Assembly (NCBI RefSeq): GCF_002198115.1
Contig: NZ_NGNR01000001.1
Span: forward strand, 936,296-1,000,295
Origin: Robiginitalea sediminis
GTDB taxonomy: Bacteria > Bacteroidota > Bacteroidia > Flavobacteriales > Flavobacteriaceae
Direction: 5' to 3'
Length of the DNA stretch: 64,000 nt
The notes beneath the pieces are model-generated. The model saw nothing but the letters and a program-made list of their open reading frames with translations. It did not search any database and was not told where the DNA came from. Within the stretch, counting starts at the first letter, position 1. Each line of letters opens with the position of its first letter. Below are positions 52,558-60,633 of this stretch, piece by piece. The translations under genes were made by a program, and so were the position numbers.

Positions 52558-53557
52558 GGATGAGGTCCTATCCTTGCTCAAGTATCTAGAGGGCTCTTCC
52601 CCTGGCGGGGCCATGCTGGTCGAAACTCATGCTTCCTGGGTACTGCTTACCGACACCCTGGCCTACAAGATCAAAAAGCCCATCCGATTCAGTTTCCTGG
52701 ATTTTTCCACGAAAGCGCTTCGTAAGATGTATTGCGAAAGGGAGGTAGCGCTCAACAGGAGGCTGGCACCGGACATGTACATAGGTGTTGTTCCGCTATG
52801 CAGGGAGGGATCCGGAATACGGATAGGAGCGACGGGCGAAAAAGGGGTCGATTTTGCTGTAAAAATGCGCCGGATGGACGATTCGCGCCAACTGGACCTG
52901 CTGCTGGCCAAAGCGGAGGTTTCCGTTGCGGAAATCCGGGAATTGGCCCGGATGGTGGCCGGCTTCCACCGCCAGGCCACCAGGGTTTGGCAGGCCGAAG
53001 GCTGGGAGGACCACTTCCGGGAGTTTGCAGACCTCCTATCGGTTAAGGAAACCCTTGAATCTGTTCTTGGGCAAGGCACTGCTTCTTTTTTGGCCCGGGT
53101 CATATCCCGGGCGGAAGGCTTTCTTCGGGACCGTTCCCCCCGCATTGAAGCGCGGAAGGCCGCGGGCTTTGTGATCGACGGACATGGGGACCTGCACGGC
53201 CGCAATGTGCTCATGACCAACCCGCCTGTGGTTTTTGACTGTATCGAGTTCAGCGATGAACTGCGTACCCTCGATGTCCTGAGCGAAATCGGGTTCCTGA
53301 TTATGGACCTGGAGCGATTTGGCCGGGAGGATTTGGCCGAGGCGTTCCTGGAGGCGTACCGGAGCCAGTTCGAATGTATCCTATGCGATACCGATCATGA
53401 GCTGTTGCTGTTTTACAAGCTCTACCGCGCCAATGTGCGCCTGAAGGTCGGGGCCCTGGCCTTGGGTCCCGAACCACAGCTGGCAGCCAGGGATATGCTG
53501 CAGGGCTATTTCAATCTATTCAGGGCTTATGCCGGGGAGCTGTTGGGGGAAGGCTGA
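52550..53557 (+). CDS. Aminoglycoside-phosphotransferase-like kinase
   Basis: 335 residues from ATG 52550. Kinase-like fold: ETHASWVLLTDTLAYKIKKPIRFSFLDFS (nucleotide lysine region), the catalytic loop DGHGDLHGRNVLMTN and the metal site VVFDCIEFSDELRTLDVLSEIGFLIMDLE. This is the APH-like half of a protein family usually fused to an AAA_33 ATPase, supplied here by the overlapping upstream gene. True antibiotic resistance is unlikely; small-molecule or stress-related phosphorylation is the better guess. It converges on the STAND gene 6 bp away. Confidence 0.82.
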   Translation: MNRDEVLSLLKYLEGSSPGGAMLVETHASWVLLTDTLAYKIKKPIRFSFLDFSTKALRKMYCEREVALNRRLAPDMYIGVVPLCREGSGIRIGATGEKGVDFAVKMRRMDDSRQLDLLLAKAEVSVAEIRELARMVAGFHRQATRVWQAEGWEDHFREFADLLSVKETLESVLGQGTASFLARVISRAEGFLRDRSPRIEARKAAGFVIDGHGDLHGRNVLMTNPPVVFDCIEFSDELRTLDVLSEIGFLIMDLERFGREDLAEAFLEAYRSQFECILCDTDHELLLFYKLYRANVRLKVGALALGPEPQLAARDMLQGYFNLFRAYAGELLGEG

Positions 53558-53563
53558 GGGGGC

Positions 53564-55927
53564 TCAGTCCAGGCCGGTTTTCAGGCGGTTGATATCCCGG
53601 ATGATTTCTTCCTGCTGGCTCTCGCTGAAGTCGGAAAGATCCACCACGGTATAGTGGACCTCGGTCCCTTCGGGATGGTTCCAAAGCACCGCCCCAAAAA
53701 TATTAAAGGCATTGGTGGTGCCGGACCCATCGTTGCCGCCAACCACATTGTTAAAGGCATTCAGGTAGTACCGGTCGAAGATGAGTTGCTGCCCGGGCTG
53801 GTCGATGGTATTGCCGGTAATCCAGCGGATGGCCACGTCGGTTTGGGGGGAATTGTAGAACCCGTTGGTGATATCGGACCCGGAAAGGGATCCATCGGAG
53901 TTCAGATCCCTGATGAGTTGTACCCCATTGCGGTAGGGCATCAGGGCCCACCCTGCTTCGGTGGTTTCCTTCCGCAACAGGTGTTGGCCCTTGGGTAGGA
54001 ATGCCAGGTCCTTACCGTCCGCAAAGTACCCTGTGCCCCCGAGGAAGCGGTAGACCTTTTCGTTGGCCAGTAGGATAAAGTAGGCCTTGGGGTTACGGGC
54101 ATCGAAAATCCTGCGCGCCGTATTGATCCTGACAGCCACCAGGTGTACGTCTCCCGGGGCGAATTCCCATTGGGAAGGCCCACGGCTGTCGGAGGACCCC
54201 TGCCTGGAGGCTACCCCTGTATATTCCGCATCAGGGTTTGCCCTTACCCTGCCTTTAAGGGCGTTGAGTTTATCGATCCATTCGGAATGCCACTGGGCGG
54301 GCAGCTTAACGGCTATATTGTCGTTGATGGGGGCCGGAGGGGTTACGGATTTCCCTGTGTCATCGATAAAAACCGTATCGATCCGGACTCCCCGGGCAAT
54401 CCCCCCGATACTGTCCAGGTCCTGGCGCAGTCCTTCCAGACTGTCGCGCTGTTGCTCGGTGAGCAGCACCAGGGAATCGATCACCGTGACCTCCCCCACA
54501 AGGGTATTGGTAACGGTGTCTCTGGGCATGTTCCGGATAACCCCGTTAAGGCTGTCGATCTGCCCTTCCAGGCTTTTAATTTCACGGTACTCCACTATGC
54601 CCCAGGAGGCAAAGCCCACGATGGCCAGCAGCATGAGCAGCCCCGCCAGGCGGAGGCGCCGCCACAGGACTTTCTGCCGGTGTTTCCGTGCGGTTTTCTG
54701 TATGGGTGCCACCAGGGTATCGTGACTGAGCTCCAGGCTGGTGCCCCCGGTGGAATCCAGTTGGGAACGCAGCAGGCGCCGCTCCACCAGGGTGTTGAGC
54801 AGGGCCACGGGAACCTGGTACTGGTGGGTTATGAGACGCTCCGGTAAGGGAATCCGGTTTCCGTTGATGATAAGCCTACTTTCGACCAGGTTCCTGGCTT
54901 TACCCCGGTTTTTTCGCGGTAGGCCTTCAATAATTTCCCGGTAGTGGTCTTCAAAGATCGTTTCAGGGTTCCCCAGGTCTGAAGGCGTCAGTTCCAGGGA
55001 GGCCGCCCCGGGTTGTTTTTGTGCTTTGGCCATGATGGCTTCCTCCGCATGCTGGGCAATGAGTTGCAACTGGAAGGTTTCAATGCGCTGGGTGCGTTTG
55101 TCTTTCAGGCTGGAGAGGATCTTATCCAGGGCACCTTGCGAATAGGTGAAAACGGGGGATGTATAGGGGCCTTCCAATGCGGCGGGCTTTTGGAGGGCCT
55201 CCAGGGCCTGCATCCCATTGAGGGGCTTGAGCTCGTAGGTGTGCCTGAAAATATACGGGATATTGGGTTTGAGGGCGTCCAGGGAGCCCAGGTGGTCGTG
55301 GCGGACCGAAAGCAGGACCTTGCAATTGAGCGGGGCCAGCCAGCTCTCCAGGTCACTTTCGGTAAAGGTGCCCGCCCCGGAAAGATGATGCGCTTTTATA
55401 ATCCGGCGGATGGCCTTTGGCGGCTTGGGCCTCAGGACATCTGCCAAAGCCCTCCCAAAGGATTCCACATGGGGTTGGTGAAAATGGAATAACTCCTCAA
55501 ACTGGTCGAAGACCAGGGTGTTCCAGGGGGTTTCAGGCCCGGCAATCTGCAGGGACTTCAGGTAGCACCAGAGCAGGGCGGAAAGATCGTCCGGAAGTTC
55601 CTCGGAGACCTGAAGGGTATCTCCCAGAAAAGGAGCCGCACCCAGATGGGTTTTGAGCTGCTCCAGGACCAGGTCCAAGGGGTTTTTATCCGGCTCGTTG
55701 AAGCGAAGTTCCAGGATACGGTGGTTTTCTGTATCGCGCAACCTGGGCAGGACCCCGGCCTGCAGCAGGGATGTCTTCCCGTATCCCGACTTGCCGAAGA
55801 GGACCACCAGGGGTTCCAGGGCCACCCGCGCAGACAGGGCGCGAATGTCCGCATCCCTGCCGAAGAACAACTTGCGGTCTTCTTCGGAGAAGGGTCTTGC
55901 ACCGGGATATCTGAATTGTTTTTCCAC
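53564..55927 (-). CDS. STAND ATPase (nSTAND1-like) with membrane helix and C-terminal extracytoplasmic-like region
   Basis: 787 residues. The start QFRYPGARPFSEEDRKLFFGRDADI is the lead-in of nSTAND1 NTPases, followed by Walker A GKSGYGKTS (45-53) and Walker B LVFDQFEELFHF (about 140-150). A helical regulatory region reaches about 420, then a membrane helix (LAGLLMLLAIVGFASWGIVEY, about 425-447), a coiled coil (LEGQIDSLNGVIRNM; LTEQQRDSLEGLRQDLDSI) and a 250-residue C-terminal domain with an EF-hand/dockerin-like DLNSDGSLSGSD. No WD40 or TPR repeats are present, unlike most STANDs. It is 26 bp downstream of the SIR2-like/TIR gene, clearly one operon: the switch of a TIR system. Confidence 0.82.
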   Translation of the reverse strand: MEKQFRYPGARPFSEEDRKLFFGRDADIRALSARVALEPLVVLFGKSGYGKTSLLQAGVLPRLRDTENHRILELRFNEPDKNPLDLVLEQLKTHLGAAPFLGDTLQVSEELPDDLSALLWCYLKSLQIAGPETPWNTLVFDQFEELFHFHQPHVESFGRALADVLRPKPPKAIRRIIKAHHLSGAGTFTESDLESWLAPLNCKVLLSVRHDHLGSLDALKPNIPYIFRHTYELKPLNGMQALEALQKPAALEGPYTSPVFTYSQGALDKILSSLKDKRTQRIETFQLQLIAQHAEEAIMAKAQKQPGAASLELTPSDLGNPETIFEDHYREIIEGLPRKNRGKARNLVESRLIINGNRIPLPERLITHQYQVPVALLNTLVERRLLRSQLDSTGGTSLELSHDTLVAPIQKTARKHRQKVLWRRLRLAGLLMLLAIVGFASWGIVEYREIKSLEGQIDSLNGVIRNMPRDTVTNTLVGEVTVIDSLVLLTEQQRDSLEGLRQDLDSIGGIARGVRIDTVFIDDTGKSVTPPAPINDNIAVKLPAQWHSEWIDKLNALKGRVRANPDAEYTGVASRQGSSDSRGPSQWEFAPGDVHLVAVRINTARRIFDARNPKAYFILLANEKVYRFLGGTGYFADGKDLAFLPKGQHLLRKETTEAGWALMPYRNGVQLIRDLNSDGSLSGSDITNGFYNSPQTDVAIRWITGNTIDQPGQQLIFDRYYLNAFNNVVGGNDGSGTTNAFNIFGAVLWNHPEGTEVHYTVVDLSDFSESQQEEIIRDINRLKTGLD

Positions 55928-55953
55928 TGCTTTTTCCTTGCGGGCCTTTTGGG

Positions 55954-57297
55954 CTACCGGGTACCTTCCCGGATTGCTTTTATGAGTTCCTCAAAATGGG
56001 TGCTTTTGTGAATGTCCGGCGTGAGGACATTCATGTCGGCCACCTTGTTGATGATGGTGTCGAAATCGTCGTAAATCCGCTTGAAGCGTTCGTATTCCAC
56101 CCCGATGGTCTTCAGGGCTTCGGCCCCGGAGCGCTTGATTTCCTCATCGAGTTCATCGAGCTTCTTTTTCCATTCCTGTTTGTATTCCAGGCGCTTGTTC
56201 ACGTCAAAAATCATGGCATCTTCCAATACGATGGGGAAGATGCGGCCTTCAAAGTCTTTGTGCCGGTAGATTTCCGTCAGCTCATACATACAGTACCCGG
56301 ATTTCAGGTATTTATCGCTGACGATAACCACTACCCCCTTGGCCTCCCCGATCCGGTTCATGAATTCCATAATGCCGCCCTTGTACCCCAGGTCGTTCTT
56401 GTCCCGTACCAGGCGGATCTGGTTGGCCTCCAGGGTGGTTTCAATCAGGTTGGCCATTTCCTCGCTGGCGCCCTTCCAGGCATAGGAGATAAAAATTTCG
56501 GTAGGGGCAACCTTTTGTGCGGGTGGTTCTCCTATTTGCCCCTCGCTCCAGGCCTGGTGAAGGGCATTGATAATCTCTGCCGCTGTGCTGTTTTCAAAAA
56601 ATTCCACATCGAATTCCGCATGGAAGAAATTCTTGATGTTGTCCTGGGTGATATCGTGGGAGTTCAGGAGTTTGTCCTCTATCTGCATGAGCCAGAGCAG
56701 CAGCTGGAAATACCATTTATCGAAGCTGAACCCGAAAAAGAGGACCGTTTTGGCTTCCCGAAGGATGCTTTTAATCTTCAGTCCGTTGTCTCCCATAATG
56801 CTGTGGAGGTACTCATAGAGGTCCCGGTAGGTGAGGATCATGGAGTCCAGCTCCCGGTGGTCCCCAAAGATGTTGTAGATGTATCGGGCCTGGGTTTTGT
56901 TGGGCTCCTTGGGCGCCTGCCCCTTGTGGTAGAAATCATAGTCGAACCCAATACCCTTGTCTTTCAGCACCTTGTTGAGGGTAACGTCCGGGGCGGTATT
57001 GATGATTAGGGGGAAGGGGATGTCCGCAATTTTCTGGTACAGCTCGTTGGGCTGCAGGGCTTCGAAGAAATCCGATACTTCATCCTCTATTAGGAGCTCC
57101 CTGGTTTTGGTATCGAAACTCACAAATTCCTGGTCGTCGTAGTAGCGCACCTTGTCGCCCAGGCTTTCCGCTAGGTACTCGTTCAGCCGGGCATGGATAC
57201 TCCGGCCGTCTTCGCTGAGCAATTGCGGGCCCAGGATCACCAGGCAGGAACCTTCGTTGATCCGTTTTACAATACGCTGTAAGGTGGCGTCCTTCAT
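55954..57297 (-). CDS. SIR2-like / TIR fusion protein
   Basis: 447 residues. Residues 1-240 have the strand/helix order of SIR2_2-type domains (SCLVILGPQLL; PFPLIINTAPDVTLNKVL; YIYNIFGDHRELDSMILTYRDLYEYL; TVLFFGFSFDKWYFQLLL), but the usual Asn of TTNxD reads NTAPD and the catalytic His of LHG reads IFG, so NAD hydrolysis there is doubtful. Residues 266-400 are a TIR domain (TEIFISYAWKG...; SDKYLKSGYCMYELTEIY) with the likely catalytic Glu339 in CMYE. The TIR probably cleaves NAD when triggered, while the degenerate SIR2 part senses ligand. First gene of the operon with the STAND ATPase. 57298-57559 upstream has no gene. Confidence 0.85.
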   Translation of the reverse strand: MKDATLQRIVKRINEGSCLVILGPQLLSEDGRSIHARLNEYLAESLGDKVRYYDDQEFVSFDTKTRELLIEDEVSDFFEALQPNELYQKIADIPFPLIINTAPDVTLNKVLKDKGIGFDYDFYHKGQAPKEPNKTQARYIYNIFGDHRELDSMILTYRDLYEYLHSIMGDNGLKIKSILREAKTVLFFGFSFDKWYFQLLLWLMQIEDKLLNSHDITQDNIKNFFHAEFDVEFFENSTAAEIINALHQAWSEGQIGEPPAQKVAPTEIFISYAWKGASEEMANLIETTLEANQIRLVRDKNDLGYKGGIMEFMNRIGEAKGVVVIVSDKYLKSGYCMYELTEIYRHKDFEGRIFPIVLEDAMIFDVNKRLEYKQEWKKKLDELDEEIKRSGAEALKTIGVEYERFKRIYDDFDTIINKVADMNVLTPDIHKSTHFEELIKAIREGTR

Positions 57298-57559
57298 ATC
57301 CGGGGCATTAGCCCCCGGAAGCCAGAGGGTCCTGAGTGCTTCATAGGGTGCGAGTAACCTGTTTTAGCAGGCAATAACTGAATAACCGAAGCAAAGTCGG
57401 GTGGAACGGGGCAAGAAGATGGGGGCTCGGCCTGGGGCCGGAGTTCTACAATTTAACAGTTTTCCGCAAACGGCCGCCGGAATTCGGACAAAATAACGCT
57501 TTGGTCGGTCGAAAACCGCTGATAGCAGTCCTTTTGTAGGAAAATACGCCAGTCCTTGT

Positions 57560-59047
57560 TTAATATTCCCCCTGGTGTTTAAAATCGCCCCACCGCGGCC
57601 TTGAAGTGCGTTTCAGGGGGATTTGCATCCCACCGGTTCCTTCGAGCCAGGTATAAAGGGAGTCCAGCATGCTTTTGGCCAGCTCCTGTTTGTCCGGGTC
57701 CCCGATGAGGTTGTACATTTCAAAGGGGTCGTTTTCCAGGTCGTAGAGCTCGTTCTGGTCCCATACCCCGTTGTAGCGGATGTATTTGTACTTGTCGGTC
57801 CGCATCCCAAAGACAGTAGGGGTCATGGGGAAATCGTTTTCCCAGTAATACTCATAGAAAATCTTGTCGCGGTTGCCCCCGGGCTTTTCCCCTGTAAGGA
57901 TGGGGATAAATGATACCCCTGGCATGTGATCCGGTTTAGCGACCCCGGCCTCTGCCAGGATGGTGGGCCCGATATCGATGTTCTGCACCATGGCCGTTGG
58001 TGTCTTGCCGCCCTCAAAGAGATCCGGGCAACGCACCAGCAGAGGGACTTTCACCGATTCCTCGTAAAAGTGCCGCTTGTCTATAAGTCCGTGTTCGCCC
58101 CAGCTGAAGCCATTGTCTCCCATATAGATCACCATGGTTTCGTCTGCCAATCCTTCCGCTTCCAGGTACCCCAGTACGGAACCAATGCTCTCGTCTACCC
58201 CAAGCAGGGTTTCGCAATAGGCCTGTACCAACTCCTGCATATCCGTATTGCTGTGGTACATATAGTCTACCCCATGCCAGCTGACCCGCTGTTTGGCCAC
58301 CCATTCCGGCCATTTGAGCTTGCGCCATTCCCCGGTTTTGGTCTGGTCGTAGGTAGGGGGCAGGGCAATTTGCTTGCCGGCATACCTTCCCTTATGCCGA
58401 CGGGCCGGCTGGAATTCGGCATGGACGGCTTTGTGGGAGAGGTACAGGAAAAAGGGTTTGTTTCTGTCGCGGTTTTTAAGCCACTCCACGGCATGTTCGG
58501 TAAGCAGGTCGGTAATATAGGTGGAGTCTTTGTAGGCGATGCGTTCCCCGTTGATGTTCAGGGTAGGGTTGTAGTAGACCCCCTGTCCGAAAAAGCTCTC
58601 CCAATGGTCAAAGCCCGGGCGGGGCTCATCGGTGTGGCTGCCCATGTGCCATTTGCCCAGGAAGGCGGTCTGGTAACCTGCCTTTTGCAGGTATTCCGGA
58701 AAATAGGTGAGGTTCCCCGGGTTAGGCGCCTGGTTGTCTACGATGGTATGGGTATGGGAATAGAGGCCTGTTAGGATGGAAGCCCGACTGGGGGAGCAGA
58801 GGGAAGTGGTCACAAAGGCGTTCGGCAAATAGGCCCCTTCCGCAGCCATCCGGTCCATATTGGGGGTTTCCAGCCACGGGACCTTCCCTGTAAAGCCCAT
58901 GTAGTCGAAGCGATGGTCATCGGTGAGGATAAAGATCACATTGCGCTGTTTCTTTTGGGGTCCGGGGCCTGCGGTCAGGGTGGAGGGTATCAGGACAAAG
59001 CCCAGTAACAAGGTAGTTAAACACAGGCGTAAGCGGCTCTTTTCCAT
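57560..59047 (-). CDS. Exported sulfatase (family S1, Cys type)
   Basis: 495 residues with a signal peptide (RLCLTTLLLGFVLIPSTLTAG). Metal site NVIFILTDDHRFD, then SLCSPSRASILTG with Cys84, the residue converted to formylglycine, FLGKWHMG and MGDNGFSWGEHGLIDKRHFYEE. Likely periplasmic or secreted, cleaving sulfate esters from algal or host glycans; the exact glycan cannot be told. Divergent from a second sulfatase, 84 bp apart, so the two may share control. The formylglycine-generating enzyme is not in the window. Confidence 0.93.
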   Translation of the reverse strand: MEKSRLRLCLTTLLLGFVLIPSTLTAGPGPQKKQRNVIFILTDDHRFDYMGFTGKVPWLETPNMDRMAAEGAYLPNAFVTTSLCSPSRASILTGLYSHTHTIVDNQAPNPGNLTYFPEYLQKAGYQTAFLGKWHMGSHTDEPRPGFDHWESFFGQGVYYNPTLNINGERIAYKDSTYITDLLTEHAVEWLKNRDRNKPFFLYLSHKAVHAEFQPARRHKGRYAGKQIALPPTYDQTKTGEWRKLKWPEWVAKQRVSWHGVDYMYHSNTDMQELVQAYCETLLGVDESIGSVLGYLEAEGLADETMVIYMGDNGFSWGEHGLIDKRHFYEESVKVPLLVRCPDLFEGGKTPTAMVQNIDIGPTILAEAGVAKPDHMPGVSFIPILTGEKPGGNRDKIFYEYYWENDFPMTPTVFGMRTDKYKYIRYNGVWDQNELYDLENDPFEMYNLIGDPDKQELAKSMLDSLYTWLEGTGGMQIPLKRTSRPRWGDFKHQGEY

Positions 59048-59131
59048 GGTTTGGTTGGTTGGTTCCTCCTAAAATAAACAATTGTGCTTAAATTGATAGG
59101 TATCTGGTTATTTCCTTAAAATCAACCAACT

Positions 59132-60583
59132 ATGAAAGCAACAAACCCACTCCAAAAGATCCGTATTCCCACTTGTCTGACCAGGCCCCTGTGCTTTCTG
59201 GGAATGATGCTCCTGCTCCAGGCGGTAATGTTAGGTCAGCAAGGGTCCTCTACCCCCAACTTTATCGTCGTGTTTGCTGACGACCTGGGGTATGGGGACC
59301 TTGGGGTCTTCGGGCATCCGACCATTCGTACCCCAAACCTGGACCGAATGGCCGCCCAGGGGCAGAAATGGACGAATTTCTATGCCGCAGCCAGTGTGTG
59401 CACGCCCAGCCGGGCTGGGTTGATGACCGGCAGGCTGCCCGTCCGCAGTGGCATGGCCTCCTCAGTAAATAGGGTGCTCTTCCCGGATTCGCACCACGGC
59501 CTGCCCCAGTCGGAGGTTACCTTGGCAGAACAGCTTCGAAAGGCGGGTTATGCTACAGGGATGGTCGGGAAATGGCACCTGGGCCATCAAGAGCAGTACC
59601 TGCCCACTAACCATGGGTTTGACTATTATTTCGGGATCCCGTATTCCAACGATATGGATAGGACCCGTCCGCTTACTTCCGCCAGGGGGTACTGGGAACT
59701 CTGGACCCGGGAATGGGATAACCTGACCCCGACGGATTTTAATGTCCCGCTCATGCGGGGAACCGAAATCGTTGAAAGGCCGGCCGACCAGAATACGCTT
59801 ACAAGGCGGTATACCGAAGATGCGATTAGATGGATACGCGAGCATAAGGACGGTCCGTTCTTTATGTATCTGGCGCACAACCTTCCCCATGTTCCTCTTT
59901 TTGCCTCCGAGGCGTTTCGAGGTACCAGCCGAAGGGGCCTGTATGGTGATGTGGTGGAGGAGATCGACCACGGGATTGGGCTGATACTAAAAATGCTCGA
60001 GGAAGAAGGCCTGGTGGGCAATACCATTGTGGTCTTTACCTCGGATAACGGTCCCTGGCTGCCCACGGAAATCTCGGGCGGTACGGCAGGTATGTTGCGC
60101 GAAGGCAAAGGAAGCACTTGGGAAGGGGGGATGCGCGAACCGACAATCTTCTGGGGCCCCAGGCTCATCCAACCCGGAGTGGTCATGGATATGGGCAGCA
60201 CCCTCGACTTGCTCCCGACTTTCAGTAGTTTGGCTGGGGTTCCGGTACCCGGGGACCGGATTCTGGACGGGACGGACTTGGGGCCGGTGTTGCGGGGTAA
60301 CGGGCAAAGCCCCAGGAAGACGATGTTCTATTACAGGGGAAGTGAACTCTATGCCGTACGGATGGGCCCTTATAAGGCCCACTTTATAACAGAAGCAGGC
60401 TACCGTCCGAATACGCGCCAAGAACATCAGGTGCCATTGCTGTTCAATGTGGAAGAAGACCCTTCAGAGCGGTTTGATATTTCGGAGGCCCACCCTGATA
60501 TTTTGGCCGTCATCCGCAAGATGGTTGCCGAACACCAGGCAAATATGGTGCGTTTACCAGACCAGCTGAAAGACAGGGGTTAA
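59132..60583 (+). CDS. Exported arylsulfatase-like sulfatase (family S1)
   Basis: 483 residues with a leader (LCFLGMMLLLQAVMLGQQG). NFIVVFADDLGYGDLGVFGHPTIRTPNLDRMA is the S1 metal-binding start, SVCTPSRAGLMTGRLPVRSG holds Cys90 (formylglycine site), followed by GMVGKWHLGH, FTSDNGPW and GTDLGPVL. It resembles arylsulfatase A/N-acetylgalactosamine-sulfatase-like enzymes more than its divergent neighbour does, suggesting two substrates or positions on one glycan. A strong terminator follows. Confidence 0.93.
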   Translation: MKATNPLQKIRIPTCLTRPLCFLGMMLLLQAVMLGQQGSSTPNFIVVFADDLGYGDLGVFGHPTIRTPNLDRMAAQGQKWTNFYAAASVCTPSRAGLMTGRLPVRSGMASSVNRVLFPDSHHGLPQSEVTLAEQLRKAGYATGMVGKWHLGHQEQYLPTNHGFDYYFGIPYSNDMDRTRPLTSARGYWELWTREWDNLTPTDFNVPLMRGTEIVERPADQNTLTRRYTEDAIRWIREHKDGPFFMYLAHNLPHVPLFASEAFRGTSRRGLYGDVVEEIDHGIGLILKMLEEEGLVGNTIVVFTSDNGPWLPTEISGGTAGMLREGKGSTWEGGMREPTIFWGPRLIQPGVVMDMGSTLDLLPTFSSLAGVPVPGDRILDGTDLGPVLRGNGQSPRKTMFYYRGSELYAVRMGPYKAHFITEAGYRPNTRQEHQVPLLFNVEEDPSERFDISEAHPDILAVIRKMVAEHQANMVRLPDQLKDRG

Positions 60584-60612
60584 AAAAACGGCGGGGTATC
60601 CCCGCCGTTTTT
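60584..60612. terminator. Bidirectional terminator between sulfatase and molybdenum hydroxylase
   Basis: AAAAACGGCGGGG TAT CCCCGCCGTTTTT, perfect 13-bp stem; A- and T-runs suit both converging genes. Confidence 0.93.
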
Positions 60613-60633
60613 CAATGGTTGAATCGGTCCGAT

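Noticed and set aside
52550-53557. Aminoglycoside resistance gene
   Set aside because: The kinase fold is shared, but the sequence belongs with the ATPase-linked APH-like family that is not known for drug resistance.
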